Shown here: piece after piece, positions 1-9,817 of the stretch
How positions within the stretch are numbered: position 1 is the first letter of the stretch
How the letters are laid out: each line of letters begins with the position of its first letter
Assembly (NCBI RefSeq): GCF_019303475.1
Contig: NZ_JABLSI010000010.1
Coordinates: 1-64,000, forward strand
Direction: 5' to 3'
Origin: Streptomyces sp. JJ38
GTDB lineage: Bacteria; Actinomycetota; Actinomycetes; Streptomycetales; Streptomycetaceae
DNA: 64,000 bases
Position numbers and translations under genes: made by a program
The notes under the pieces: generated by a model
Told to the model about the DNA's origin: nothing
What the model saw: only the letters and a program-made list of their open reading frames with translations
Databases searched by the model: none

Positions 1-1557
1 GATGGCCGGGTGCGGTTGTGGGATGCCGGTTCGGGTGCTGAGGTGCGGTCCTGGAAGGCACACGAGGGCGGCGTGCACGCGGTGGCCTTCGCCCCTGACG
101 GCTCCGGCCTGGCCACGGCGGGCGCCGACGCGGAGGTGCGACTCTGGCGCGCCGGGCGCGACGATGACGCCACTCCGGTAAGACGTTTCGTCACGGCCGG
201 TCCCGCGGCCCATGCCGTCGCCTTCAGCGATGACGGGGTCTGGCTGACGGCCGGCGACCCCGTCGGCGTCCGGGTGTGGGCCACGGCGACGGGGCGCCTG
301 CTCTCCGTCGACTACACCGGCCCGGTCAGCGGCATCGCCTTCGCCCCCGACGAGCGGGCCGCCGTGACCACCGGCCCGCACCGTCAGGTGGTGGCGTTCG
401 CACAACGGGACGGGGCGCCCGCCGCCACCGTGGTCGTGCGCGGGGAGACGTCGGCCACCGCGCAGGCGATCTCGCCCGACGGCGGCACGACAGCGGTGAT
501 CGGCACGGAGGAGATCGTGACCGAGCCCGATGCCCCGGCCCCGAAGCCGCCGCAGGACGACGAGTCCGAGGACCCGCCGCCGGACGGGGAGTTCTCCCGC
601 GCGGTACTCCAACTCGCGGGACTGTCGGACGGCCGTGTGCGGCACACCGTGGTGCTCGATGTCGAGAAGCCGTCCGCGACCCGGTTCCTGGTGCGCTTCA
701 CCCCCGACGGGAACCGGGTACGGATCGTCACCTCGGGGGGCCGCGTGTTCACCTACGACACCGTCACCGGGGCGCCCGTCGGTCGCGCCGTGACGTTGTA
801 CACGCCCGGTTCCGACGAGTCCGCCCCGGCTTTCACGCTGGCCGCCGACCCTCGGGGCCGGTACGCCGTGGCCTACGGTCCGGTCACCGTGTTCGTCGAC
901 CTGGCCACCGGCCGGGCCGAAACGTTGTCGCTGGAGGCGGCCTCCTCCGTCGAGTCCCTCGAGTCCGTCGAGTCGGTCGCGGTCGGTCCGGACGGCGCCA
1001 CGCTCGCGCTGGGGACGCGGGAGGGGATGGTGCTGCGGTTCGATCGTGCCACCGGGGCCGCGCGCACCCCGCTTCGGCTGACCAGCGGCGGCTCGATCGA
1101 GGCGCTGGCCTTCCATCCCGAGCAGGACGTGCTGGCGGTCGCCTCCTCGGGCCGGACGGTGCTGTGGTCCCTGGGCGAGGAGCCGCGGCCGTCCGTCACC
1201 CTGCGGGGTGCCGCCGGACAGGACGTCGCCGCCCTGCGCTTCAACCACTCGGGCGACACGCTGGCGGTCGCGTCGAGGAACGCGGTCACGCTCCACCGGG
1301 CGACGACGGGTTCCAAGATCACCGAACTCCACGCCTGGGGGGACGGCGTCCGAACCGTGGAGTTCTCTCCGGGGGGCGGCGCACTCCACGCCGTCGTCGA
1401 GGGCGAGCTACCGCCCCTGCGCTGGGACGTCCTGCCGTCGGACCAGCCCGTGAAGCGCCTGTGCGAGCGCGCCGGCCGGCCGCTGTCACGTGTCGAGTGG
1501 GACGAGACGCCGGTCGGTGAGGATGTGGAGTACCGCCCTGTGTGCACGGCGTCGTAG
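1..1557 (+). CDS. WD40 beta-propeller protein, C-terminal part (cut by left edge)
   Basis: The frame is open from the first base (the first codons read DGRVRLWDA, a blade end), so the true start lies outside the window and only the last 518 residues are visible. Several WD40-type blades can be seen, for example HEGGVHAVAFAPDG...VRLW, GPVSGIAFAPDE, VAVGPDGATLALG and IEALAFHPEQDVLAVASSG. A Pro/Asp/Glu-rich insert of about 25 residues interrupts the propeller near residue 180. The tail (KRLCERAGRPLSRVEWDE...YRPVC) matches the C-terminal signature I know from large actinobacterial WD40 proteins that carry an N-terminal HTH, protease or STAND NTPase domain; which of these is present here cannot be seen. 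Likely a scaffold or sensor. It converges on the next gene. Confidence 0.85.
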   Translation, partial: DGRVRLWDAGSGAEVRSWKAHEGGVHAVAFAPDGSGLATAGADAEVRLWRAGRDDDATPVRRFVTAGPAAHAVAFSDDGVWLTAGDPVGVRVWATATGRLLSVDYTGPVSGIAFAPDERAAVTTGPHRQVVAFAQRDGAPAATVVVRGETSATAQAISPDGGTTAVIGTEEIVTEPDAPAPKPPQDDESEDPPPDGEFSRAVLQLAGLSDGRVRHTVVLDVEKPSATRFLVRFTPDGNRVRIVTSGGRVFTYDTVTGAPVGRAVTLYTPGSDESAPAFTLAADPRGRYAVAYGPVTVFVDLATGRAETLSLEAASSVESLESVESVAVGPDGATLALGTREGMVLRFDRATGAARTPLRLTSGGSIEALAFHPEQDVLAVASSGRTVLWSLGEEPRPSVTLRGAAGQDVAALRFNHSGDTLAVASRNAVTLHRATTGSKITELHAWGDGVRTVEFSPGGGALHAVVEGELPPLRWDVLPSDQPVKRLCERAGRPLSRVEWDETPVGEDVEYRPVCTAS

Positions 1558-1646
1558 AGCGGCCGTGGGGACCGGCGGGCAAGCGCGAGGCACGGGAAAC
1601 CCGGGAGGAGTACGGCGCCGGGCCGCGCCAGCCGCGTGGCGGACGC

Positions 1647-3647
1647 TCACGCCCACAGCGCGTACAACGTCCCCGATCGTCCGCCCGCGTAGAGGGTCCG
1701 CCCGTCGGTGCTCGGCGCCGTCAGCCAGTCGTCGGGCCGGAACGCCCAGCGCTCCTGCCCCGAGCCGGTGTCCAGGGCCCGGATACCGCCGTGCCAGTCG
1801 CCGGCGTACAGGGTGTCGCCGAGGACCAGTGGAGCGACGCCCTCTGCCGCGTTGACGGACGCGGACCACAGTTCGGAACCGTCCGCGGCCCGCAGCGCGT
1901 GCAGGGTCCCCCCGGCGCCACCGGCGAACACGCTCTCCTCGGTCGCGGCCGGGGCGCTGCCCGCCCCCCGCGTCGTGGGCACGGACCAGCGCGTGCTTCC
2001 CGTCTCCCGGTCCAGGGCGTACAGCGTCCCGTCGTCCACGGTGACGTACACCGCGTGGTCGGTGAGCGTCGGAGGAGAGGCCGCTGCGGTGTGTGCCGTG
2101 AACCGCCACAGCTCCGCTCCGGTGTCCGAGTCCAGCGCCAGCACGACGCCGTCGGCCGCCACGGAGTACACCGAGCCCCCGGCCACGACCGGCTCGACCG
2201 GCGGAATCCCGCTGATCAGGGGCATCCGGCCCGGGGCTGTCCAACGGGTGTGCCCTGTGGCGAGTTCCACCGCGTGCAGTGCACCGTCCTCGCTGTGCGC
2301 GAAGGCGAGCTCGCGTCCGGCGGCGGCCGGCGAGATGTCGTGCAGATCCAGCTCGCGCGACCGCGTGCGACTCCCGTCCCTGCCGTCCAGGATGTGGAGC
2401 TGGCCCTGGCTGGTGGTGACCACCCACCGCTTCGCGGCCAGGGCCGGGGCACTCGGGCCGGAAATGGCCTTCGAGGCCCACTGTTCGGCCCCGTTCCCGG
2501 CGGCGTGAGCATGCAGGTGCCCGTCCTGGCAGGCCGAGACGACCAGGCCGCCGCCCGATGCCGGGCGGGTGGACAGCGCGTGCCCGGGGCGCGCCCGCCA
2601 ACGGACGTCCCCCGATGCGCCCCGCGGGCCCCCCACCGCCCTGAAGACGGCCCACCCGGCCGCCAGCGTCCCGGTGGCGACCGCTCCGCCCAGCAAAAGG
2701 CGACGGCTCGGCCGCCCCGTCCCGGCAGGCCCGGCCGTCCGCCTCCGCTCCGGCTCCGTTTCGGGCTCCGTTTCGGGTTGCGGTTCGGGTTGCGGCTCCG
2801 GTTCGGGTCCCGGTTCGAGGTCCGGTCCGGGCTGCGGCTCCGGTTCTGGCTCGGCGGGGCGGCCCCCGGCCTGAACGGCGCGGGCGATCGGACCCGGGAG
2901 CCAGCCGGTGCCCGCGACCTCAGCGGCGAGGGGCGAGGCGGCGAGGGCGTCGGTCAGCGGGGCGATTCCGGGCCGGTGACCGGGCTCGGCCGAGAGCATC
3001 GCCCTCAGCGGATGGAGCTGCGCGGGCAGCCGGACGGTATCCGGTGGGAGCAGCCGGGCGCGATACTCCACCGCCTGGGCCGGTCCCGAGCCGAACGGCC
3101 CCTCGCCGGTCGCCGCGTACCGCAGCACCGCCCCGAGGGAGAAGACGTCGGCCTTCGGGTCGCGGGCGTCGGGTGCCCGGAGCCGCTCGGGAGCCGAGAA
3201 ACCGGGCCACGCCCGCTCAGGCCGCCGCCGGGGGCCGGACCAGTAGCCGCGCAGCAGTGGCCCGTCACGGGTGAGCACCACGTCGGCGGGCGTCAATGCG
3301 CCGAGGAGCAGCCCCGCTGCGTGGACGGCGGACAGCGCCCGGGCGAGCGCGTATCCCAGCGCGAGGACGGAGAGCGAGGGCAGGGGCCCGTAGCGCTTCA
3401 CCACCGTTCCGAGCGACAGGGCGGGAACGTCGGCGGTCGCCACCCAGCCGGGTGACTCACCGGGGGCGGAGGAGTTGACGACGACATCGACGAACGGGCC
3501 GGTGACCGACGACGCGTCAGGTGACGCCGCCGTCTCCCACACCACCACGGAGGCGCCGTCTGCGGCCACGGCGCGCCAGGCGTGCTCCGTAGCGGCGTCG
3601 GGCAGCGGCTCGAGGACACGGTAGGGGCCGAACTGCCGTGGTGTCAC
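1647..3647 (-). CDS. Membrane pseudokinase with extracellular PQQ-type beta-propeller
   Basis: Predicted 666 residues. Residues 1 to about 260 have a Ser/Thr-kinase fold outline (start TPRQFGPYRVLEPL; GFSAPERL in place of the APE segment; DVFSLGAVL helix), but the glycine-rich loop, the HRDLKPxN catalytic loop (LLGALTPADVVL here) and the DFG motif are missing, so it is probably a pseudokinase. A Pro/Glu repeat linker (about 270-320) and one membrane helix (RRLLLGGAVATGTLAAG) precede a C-terminal eight-blade-like propeller with LDGRDG, LDSDTGAELW, LDRETGSTRW and RAADGSELW motifs, presumably outside the cell. The GTG start at 3647 was chosen because the kinase-like domain begins there and GGGAGG lies 11 nt upstream; GTG 3656 is an alternative. 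Probably a surface sensor or scaffold; its ligand is unknown. Confidence 0.8.
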   Translation of the reverse strand: MTPRQFGPYRVLEPLPDAATEHAWRAVAADGASVVVWETAASPDASSVTGPFVDVVVNSSAPGESPGWVATADVPALSLGTVVKRYGPLPSLSVLALGYALARALSAVHAAGLLLGALTPADVVLTRDGPLLRGYWSGPRRRPERAWPGFSAPERLRAPDARDPKADVFSLGAVLRYAATGEGPFGSGPAQAVEYRARLLPPDTVRLPAQLHPLRAMLSAEPGHRPGIAPLTDALAASPLAAEVAGTGWLPGPIARAVQAGGRPAEPEPEPQPGPDLEPGPEPEPQPEPQPETEPETEPERRRTAGPAGTGRPSRRLLLGGAVATGTLAAGWAVFRAVGGPRGASGDVRWRARPGHALSTRPASGGGLVVSACQDGHLHAHAAGNGAEQWASKAISGPSAPALAAKRWVVTTSQGQLHILDGRDGSRTRSRELDLHDISPAAAGRELAFAHSEDGALHAVELATGHTRWTAPGRMPLISGIPPVEPVVAGGSVYSVAADGVVLALDSDTGAELWRFTAHTAAASPPTLTDHAVYVTVDDGTLYALDRETGSTRWSVPTTRGAGSAPAATEESVFAGGAGGTLHALRAADGSELWSASVNAAEGVAPLVLGDTLYAGDWHGGIRALDTGSGQERWAFRPDDWLTAPSTDGRTLYAGGRSGTLYALWA

Positions 3648-3848
3648 CTCGCCCACCGCCTCCCGCGCATGGCCGGCGGACGTCCACCGTGTGCAGCGGT
3701 ACCCCCGCTCTCTCACGGCACTGTAACCGAGCCGGGACCGCTCCGGCAGGACCGCGAGAAAACGCCGGACGGCTGCGCGGGCACCCCGGGCTTCGATAGC
3801 ATGGCAGCTGCCCTGCCAGCCCAACGACGGTTCGGATGAGGGGTGTTG

Positions 3849-4385
3849 ATGAAGAGTCGACGGCGCGAGGTCTCGCTGGCCGTCATGGCCGCTCTGATCC
3901 TGTCCGGCTCCGCGGCCTGCTCGGACGCCGCAGGGGAACCTGGCGGGAAGGCAGCTGCCTCGCCGGAGGCATCCGCACCGACCGGGAAGGAGAGCCAGCA
4001 GGCCGTCACCGGCGGCTACGGCGGCCCGGAGGAGGAGACGCCCGAGCCCGTGGTCGTCACGCGCGACGACCTCGTCGGCTACTGGGTCATCTCGGACATC
4101 TTCTCCCCGGACGACAGCGCCCTGGAGTTGAGTGAGTCCGGGGCCGCCGAGTTGACCTCCAAGCACCTGGACCGCACGTGTGAGGGAACCTTCGAAGGCG
4201 ATACCGCGGCCGATTTCAGCCCCGGCACCCTCGAACTGACCTGTACCGCCCACGACGGCAGCGGTGAGAGTGAGCCTCTCACTCTCACCTACCGCCTGGT
4301 GGGGTCCACGCTGCTCGTCTACTGGGAGGAACTCGGGGAGCAGAGCTACCTGCCCTTTGACGTCGCGTTCGAGCGGTTCTCGTAG
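3849..4385 (+). CDS. Putative lipoprotein of unknown function
   Basis: 178 residues. An Arg-rich n-region, a hydrophobic stretch (LAVMAALILSGSAAC) and a Cys at residue 23 suggest a lipoprotein signal; the -3 position is Ser rather than Leu, so the lipobox is weak. A Ser/Pro/Glu-rich tether follows, then a small domain with GYWVISD, DRTCEGTFEGD and LELTCTAHDG (two Cys that could pair) that resembles a beta-rich extracellular domain. The ATG start has GAGGGG 5 nt upstream. It is transcribed divergently from the pseudokinase/propeller gene, so the two may share regulation. I do not recognise a named family. Confidence 0.75.
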   Translation: MKSRRREVSLAVMAALILSGSAACSDAAGEPGGKAAASPEASAPTGKESQQAVTGGYGGPEEETPEPVVVTRDDLVGYWVISDIFSPDDSALELSESGAAELTSKHLDRTCEGTFEGDTAADFSPGTLELTCTAHDGSGESEPLTLTYRLVGSTLLVYWEELGEQSYLPFDVAFERFS

Positions 4386-4692
4386 CCCACGGCCCTGCCC
4401 GTCCGCGTGCCCGGCACCCGGACGGGTGCGCGGTCCGCCGGGCCGGGACGCGTAAACGGACCGGCCTGGACGCGGACATCCCAGGCCCACGTCCACGCCG
4501 CGCGTCACACCTTCCGGGGCCGACGCCGGGAGGAGCGGAAGCGTCGTCCGCCGCTCGCCGCCCCTCCCGGCCGCCTGGCCCGCCGTCCTGTCGGTCCGCG
4601 CGGACGGCACAAGGACCGGACGCCACCCGGAACCTCGCAGGGCTCGCTCCCCGGGCCGGGTGCGGTGGTCTCCCCGCCCCCGGCGGGCCGGG
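4386..4692. other. Intergenic region between convergent genes
   Basis: About 300 bp between the lipoprotein stop and the short aldehyde dehydrogenase stop. Apart from the inverted repeat at 4431-4463 I see only GC-rich sequence with shadow frames; no ribosome-binding site followed by a plausible coding frame. Confidence 0.6.
4431..4463 (+). terminator. Hairpin downstream of lipoprotein gene
   Basis: CGGTCCG (4431-4437) is exactly complementary to CGGACCG (4457-4463) with a 19-nt loop, about 45 bp after the lipoprotein stop. There is no T-run, as is usual for streptomycete terminators. The role is inferred from position. Confidence 0.4.
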
Positions 4693-5578
4693 TCAGTAGG
4701 AGGAGCCGGAGGCGCCGAGGGAGCCGGTGGGGTGCCAGACGGTCTTGGTCTCCAGGAAGGCCAGCAGCCGCTCGGTGCCGGGGTCGGCGGACCAGCGCTC
4801 GGCGCGCGGGCGCAGGACGCGCTTGAGGTTGTCGGCCGCCGCGATCTCCAGCTCCTTGGCCAGCACCTCGTCGGCCCCGGCCAGGTCGATCGCGTTGACG
4901 TCCTGGTGGGCCGCCAGCGGGGCGCCCAGCTCGGCGGTGCGGCCGGACAGGACGTTGACGACGCCGCCGGGCACGTCGGAGGTGGCCAGCACCTCGGCGA
5001 GGGACAGGGCGGGCAGCGGCGCCCGCTCGGCCGCGACGACGACCACCGCGTTACCGGTGACGATCGCCGGGGCGACCACCGACACCAGGCCGAGGAAGGT
5101 GCTGTCCTGCGGGGCCAGGACGGCCACCACGCCGGTCGGCTCCGGGGTGGAGAGGTTGAAGAACGGACCCGCCACCGGGTTCGCTCCGCCCGCCACCTGG
5201 GCGATCTTGTCGGACCAGCCCGCGTACCAGACCCAGCGGTCGATGGCCGCGTCCACCTCGGCCGCGGCCTTCGCCCTGGACTGGCCGGAGCCCGCGGCCA
5301 CCTCGGCGGTGAACTGCTCGCGGCGGCCCTCCAGCATCTCGGCCACCCGGTACAGCACCTGGCCGCGGTTGTAGGCCGTGGCGCCGGACCAGCCGCCGAA
5401 CGCCTTGCGGGCGGCGACGACCGCGTCCCGGGCGTCCTTGCGGGAGGCCAGGGGGGCGTTGGCCAGCCAGCGGTCCTTGGAGTCGGTCACCTCGTACACC
5501 CGTCCGCTCTCGGAGCGGGGGAACTTGCCCCCGACGAAGAGCTTGTACGTCTTGAGGACAGTGAGCCGCTCAGGTCGC

Positions 5579-5586
<8 letters not shown>
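4693..5586 (-). CDS. Truncated aldehyde dehydrogenase-family protein, no catalytic domain
   Basis: 297 residues against about 480 for the family. The N-terminal half is recognisable (YKLFVGGKFPRSESG, WSGATAYNRGQVLYRVAEMLEGR, WVWYAGWSDKIAQVAG, PTGVVAVLAPQ, GVVNVLSG), which is the NAD-binding side of the fold. After DLAGADEVLAKELEIAAADN it leaves the family alignment: the general-base Glu (ELGGK) and nucleophile Cys (GQxC) are both absent, and a short tail ends HPTGSLGASGSSY. The ATG overlaps the end of the full-length dehydrogenase gene by 8 nt, so translation is coupled. No frameshift is apparent: the frame is open and GC-biased to its end. Probably a non-catalytic partner of the upstream enzyme in the deoC operon. 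Confidence 0.85.
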
Positions 5587-7009
<1,423 letters not shown>

Positions 7010-7011
7010 GA

Positions 7012-7971
7012 TCAGTCCACCGTTACGTAGTCGGGGCCGGAGTAACGCCCGGTGCGCAGCTTCTGCCGCTGCATCAGCAGGTCGTTGAGGAGGCTGGAGG
7101 CGCCGAAACGGAACCAGTGGTTCGACAGCCAGTCGTCGCCGAGCGTCTCGTTGACCATGACCAGGTACTTGATGGCGTCCTTGGTCGTGCGGATGCCGCC
7201 GGCGGGCTTGACGCCGACCTGCACGCCCGTCGTCGCGCGGAAGTCGCGCACGGCCTCCATGAGCAGCAGCGTGTTCGCCGGGGTGGCGTTCACGGCCACC
7301 TTGCCCGTCGACGTCTTGACGAAGTCCGCGCCCGCCAGCATCGCCAGCCAGGACACCCGCCGGATGTTGTCGTACGTGGACAGCTCACCGGTCTCGAAGA
7401 TGACCTTCAGCCGTGCCGCGCCGCAGGCCTCCTTCACCGCCCGGATCTCCTCGAGGACCTGAAGGTACCGGCCGGAGAGGAAGGCGCCGCGGTCGATCAC
7501 CATGTCGATCTCGTCGGCCCCGGCGGCGACGGCGTCCCGGGTGTCGGCGAGCTTCACCGGCAGGGCGGCCCGCCCGGCCGGGAAGGCGGTGGCGACGGAC
7601 GCCACCTTGACGCCCGAACCCTCCAGGGCCGCCTTGGCGACGCCCGCCATGTCGGGATAGACGCAGATCGCGGCGACCCGCGGGGTCTCACGGTCCGTCG
7701 GGTCGGGCGCTCTGCCCTTCGCCGACAGCGACCGGACCTTGCCCGGAGTGTCGGCGCCCTCCAGCGTCGTGAGGTCGATCATCGAGATGGCCAGGTCGAT
7801 CGCGTACGCCTTGGCCGTCGTCTTGATGGAACGGGTGCCGAGGGCGGCGGCACGGGCTTCCAGGCCGACTCCGTCCACGCCGGGCAGGCCGTGCAGGAAG
7901 CGGCGCAGCGCGGCGTCGGACGCGGTGACATCGGCCAGTGCGTTCTGGGGTGGGCTCAGCGGCATGGTCAC
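7012..7971 (-). CDS. deoC: Deoxyribose-phosphate aldolase
   Basis: 319 residues. Class I aldolase that splits 2-deoxyribose-5-phosphate into glyceraldehyde-3-phosphate and acetaldehyde, the last step of deoxynucleoside catabolism. Visible: KTTAKAYAIDLAISMIDLTTLEG, AICVYPDMAGVAKAAL, VATAFPAGRAALPVKLADTRDAVAAG, GADEIDMVIDRGAFLSG, FETGEL, the Schiff-base Lys219 in DFVKTSTGK and the second catalytic Lys255 in VGVKPAGGI. The GTG at 7971 is preferred to ATG 7965 because TATGCT lies exactly 6 nt upstream of it, the geometry of a leaderless transcript; no Shine-Dalgarno is visible. It heads the operon with the two dehydrogenase genes, and a candidate operator lies at 7984-7996. Confidence 0.96.
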   Translation of the reverse strand: MTMPLSPPQNALADVTASDAALRRFLHGLPGVDGVGLEARAAALGTRSIKTTAKAYAIDLAISMIDLTTLEGADTPGKVRSLSAKGRAPDPTDRETPRVAAICVYPDMAGVAKAALEGSGVKVASVATAFPAGRAALPVKLADTRDAVAAGADEIDMVIDRGAFLSGRYLQVLEEIRAVKEACGAARLKVIFETGELSTYDNIRRVSWLAMLAGADFVKTSTGKVAVNATPANTLLLMEAVRDFRATTGVQVGVKPAGGIRTTKDAIKYLVMVNETLGDDWLSNHWFRFGASSLLNDLLMQRQKLRTGRYSGPDYVTVD

Positions 7972-7977
7972 CAGAGC

Positions 7978-7983
7978 AGCATA
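7978..7983 (-). promoter_or_regulatory. deoC: -10 element for leaderless deoC transcript
   Basis: TATGCT on the minus strand fits TAnnnT and ends 6 nt before the GTG start, which would place transcription start at the start codon. No clear -35 hexamer is seen; the position would fall within or just upstream of the operator palindrome. Confidence 0.5.
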
Positions 7984-7996
7984 TCTACGCGCGTTG
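7984..7996 (-). promoter_or_regulatory. Candidate operator of the deoC operon
   Basis: TCTACGCGCGTTG contains CTACGCGCGTTG, which matches 11 of 12 bases of the perfect palindrome CTACGCGCGTAG found upstream of the purine nucleoside phosphorylase gene. It lies 13 nt upstream of the deoC GTG and directly abuts the -10-like TATGCT (7983-7978 on the minus strand), so a bound protein would block RNA polymerase. The regulator is unknown. Confidence 0.65.
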
Positions 7997-8292
7997 CGTC
8001 CTTCCAGTGCCCGGTCGGATCGGGAGGCCCCCAGTCCTTCCCGCCGATGCCGCGAAGGCCCGGTTTCCCGGGCGACGCCGAGCCCGCGCGGCGCCTCGCC
8101 GGGGTCTCCGCCGGGCTCTCGGTCAGGCTCTCGGCCGGGCGTCCGAGCAGGCGCGGCGCGGGGTCGGTCCGGCTCACCGGCCCCGGGCCTCCGGTCGGTG
8201 CCGGTGGGGCGGGCGTGGCGGAGGAGACGGAAGCGCGGAAAGATGCCGGACCGAGACGTCCGCCATGCGGACAGTCGGGCACAATCGGTCCC

Positions 8293-8934
8293 ATGACCAG
8301 CGAGCAGCAGCCCTATGCCGACCGCAGCTACCGATCGCCCGCCGCACTCGTGGGCGGGACGCTGCTCCTCGGCGTCGTCCTGTGGGTCGGTGGCGACGCG
8401 ATGCTGCGCGGTGAGGGCCGCGCGCCGCTCACCGCCGCGGCCTTCCTGCTCTTCCTGGTCCCGCTCGTCGTCGCGTTCACCCTGCGCCCGGCGGTCTTCG
8501 CCGGGGCGGACGCGGTACGCATCCGCAACCCGTTCCGCACGATCACCGTGCCCTGGGGTGCCGTCGTCTCGATCCGCTCCGTGTTCTCCAACGAGCTCGT
8601 GGTCGAGGACAGCCGCAAGTTCCAGCTCTGGGCGATCCCCGTCTCGCTGCGCGCCCGCCGCGTCGCCCAGCGCCGCAACGAGCGCCGGGCGGCGGGGAAG
8701 TCCGGGCGCGGCTACGTCGCCGGTGGCCTGTTCGGCCTGGGCGGCGGCACCGTGAGCGACGACGACAGCAGCCCCAGCAAGGCCACCGGCGACGAGGCGG
8801 TGGCCACGCTCCGGGAGCTGGCCGAGCTCAACGAGGGCAAGAAGGGCGAGCCGACCGTCCGCTGGGCCTACGAGATCCTCGTCCCCGCGGTGGTGGGTGC
8901 GCTCGCCGCGGCCGTCCTCGTCGTCACCGGCTGA
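8293..8934 (+). CDS. PH domain-containing integral membrane protein
   Basis: 213 residues. Two hydrophobic segments near the N-terminus (LVGGTLLLGVVLWVGGDAM and AAFLLFLVPLVVAFTL), a bacterial PH-like domain (FAGADAVRIRNPFRTITVPWGAVVSIR...LVVEDSRKFQLWAIPV), a charged linker, and a final membrane helix (LVPAVVGALAAAVLVVTG). PH-like domains of this type sit on the cytoplasmic face and bind proteins or lipids; no specific function can be assigned. The ATG at 8293 gives the shortest frame containing the whole first helix. It is flanked by deoC and faces a convergent reductase gene, with a shared hairpin between them. Confidence 0.85.
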   Translation: MTSEQQPYADRSYRSPAALVGGTLLLGVVLWVGGDAMLRGEGRAPLTAAAFLLFLVPLVVAFTLRPAVFAGADAVRIRNPFRTITVPWGAVVSIRSVFSNELVVEDSRKFQLWAIPVSLRARRVAQRRNERRAAGKSGRGYVAGGLFGLGGGTVSDDDSSPSKATGDEAVATLRELAELNEGKKGEPTVRWAYEILVPAVVGALAAAVLVVTG

Positions 8935-8958
8935 CGGCGGCCCCCGGCCGCTGCGGAC

Positions 8959-8981
8959 GAGCCCCGGCCGGGCCGGGGCTC
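8959..8981. terminator. Bidirectional terminator hairpin
   Basis: GAGCCCCGGCC (8959-8969) and GGCCGGGGCTC (8971-8981) form an 11-bp perfect stem around a single G. It lies 25 bp after the PH-domain stop and overlaps the stop of the convergent reductase gene, so it can end transcription from both sides. Confidence 0.7.
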
Positions 8982-9579
8982 ACGCGGTCGGCGCGGCCGG
9001 CTGGAACGTGCAGACCTGTACGCCGTTGGGGCTGACGGCCTGGGACACCAGCTTCAGGGGGCGCTTCCCGCCGTCCTCCGGGAAGACCGACTTCCCACCG
9101 CCGAGGAGTACCGGCATGATCATGAGCCGCAGCTCGTCGGCCAGGCCCTCGCTCAGCAGGGTGCGGGCGAGCGCGGAGCTCCCCATCACCACGAGGTCGC
9201 CGTCCTCCTTCTCGCGCAGCGCCCGCACGCGCTCCAGGGCCTCGTCGCCCGGCAGGAGTGTGGTGTTCTCCCAGGCCAGGTCCGACTCGCCCAGGGTCCG
9301 CGACACGACGTACTTGGTGATGGAGTTCATCCGGTCGGCGAAGGGGTCCCCGGCCCGGCCGGGCCAGGCGGCGGCCATCGTCTGCCAGGTGCGGCGCCCG
9401 AACAGCAGCGCGTCGGCCTTGCTCAGCGCCTCGTCGAAGGTGCCGCCCACGACCTCCGGGTCGAAGTAGGCTCCGGTCCACCCGCCGTGGGCGAAACCGC
9501 CGTCCGTGTCCTCCTCCGGGCCGCCGGGCGCCTGCACGACGCCGTCCAGGCTGATGAACTCCACGATCACGATGCGCAC
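8980..9579 (-). CDS. Dihydrofolate reductase-family (RibD C-terminal-like) protein
   Basis: 199 residues. Starts VRIVIVEFISLDGVVQAPGG, the usual opening of the small bacterial DHFR-like family, and continues with ADALLFGRRTWQTMAAAWP, YVVSRTLGE, DGDLVVMGSSALARTLL and ADELRLMIMPVLLGGGKSVF, all typical NADPH-binding and fold landmarks. Members reduce pteridine- or riboflavin-pathway-like substrates with NADPH; true folate specificity is not implied. The GTG start has AGAGGAG 6 nt upstream. It appears monocistronic and converges on the PH-domain gene. Confidence 0.9.
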   Translation of the reverse strand: MRIVIVEFISLDGVVQAPGGPEEDTDGGFAHGGWTGAYFDPEVVGGTFDEALSKADALLFGRRTWQTMAAAWPGRAGDPFADRMNSITKYVVSRTLGESDLAWENTTLLPGDEALERVRALREKEDGDLVVMGSSALARTLLSEGLADELRLMIMPVLLGGGKSVFPEDGGKRPLKLVSQAVSPNGVQVCTFQPAAPTA

Positions 9580-9781
9580 GGTCGCTCCTCTGTTCGTTTC
9601 CCCGGCCGTTTCGGGTTCTCGCCGGTACTGACGCCCGGGCGGTCGGGAAGTCATCGCGTCACCCGGACGTGTTTCACGTCACCCGGGCGTCGCCTGTTCC
9701 CCCGCCCCTCTACCCCGGCCACGGATGCGACGAACGGCGGCCCGGACGGATTGTGGGATCACCCGGACTCGACTGGGGCGT

Positions 9782-9793
9782 CTACGCGCGTAG
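9782..9793 (+). promoter_or_regulatory. Candidate operator upstream of purine nucleoside phosphorylase gene
   Basis: CTACGCGCGTAG is a perfect 12-bp palindrome, 24 nt before the GTG start. The near-identical site upstream of deoC lies 13 nt from its start, a difference of 11 bp or about one helical turn. Both genes belong to nucleoside breakdown, so one regulator, perhaps a GntR- or DeoR-type protein, probably controls both. Confidence 0.7.
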
Positions 9794-9805
9794 CCGGAAA
9801 CCGGC

Positions 9806-9811
9806 TACCCT
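9806..9811 (+). promoter_or_regulatory. -10 element for leaderless transcript
   Basis: TACCCT ends 6 nt before the GTG start at 9818, the same spacing as at deoC, and there is no Shine-Dalgarno sequence. This supports a leaderless mRNA beginning at the start codon. Confidence 0.5.
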
Positions 9812-9817
9812 CGTCGC

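Larger units (their letters stand above)
7972..8292. other. Divergent intergenic region, deoC and PH-domain gene
   Basis: About 320 bp. The deoC-proximal end holds the -10 element and palindromic operator described separately. The remainder is GC-rich (several CGGGC/GCCCG runs) with no convincing coding frame. The PH-domain gene start has no strong ribosome-binding site. Confidence 0.6.
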
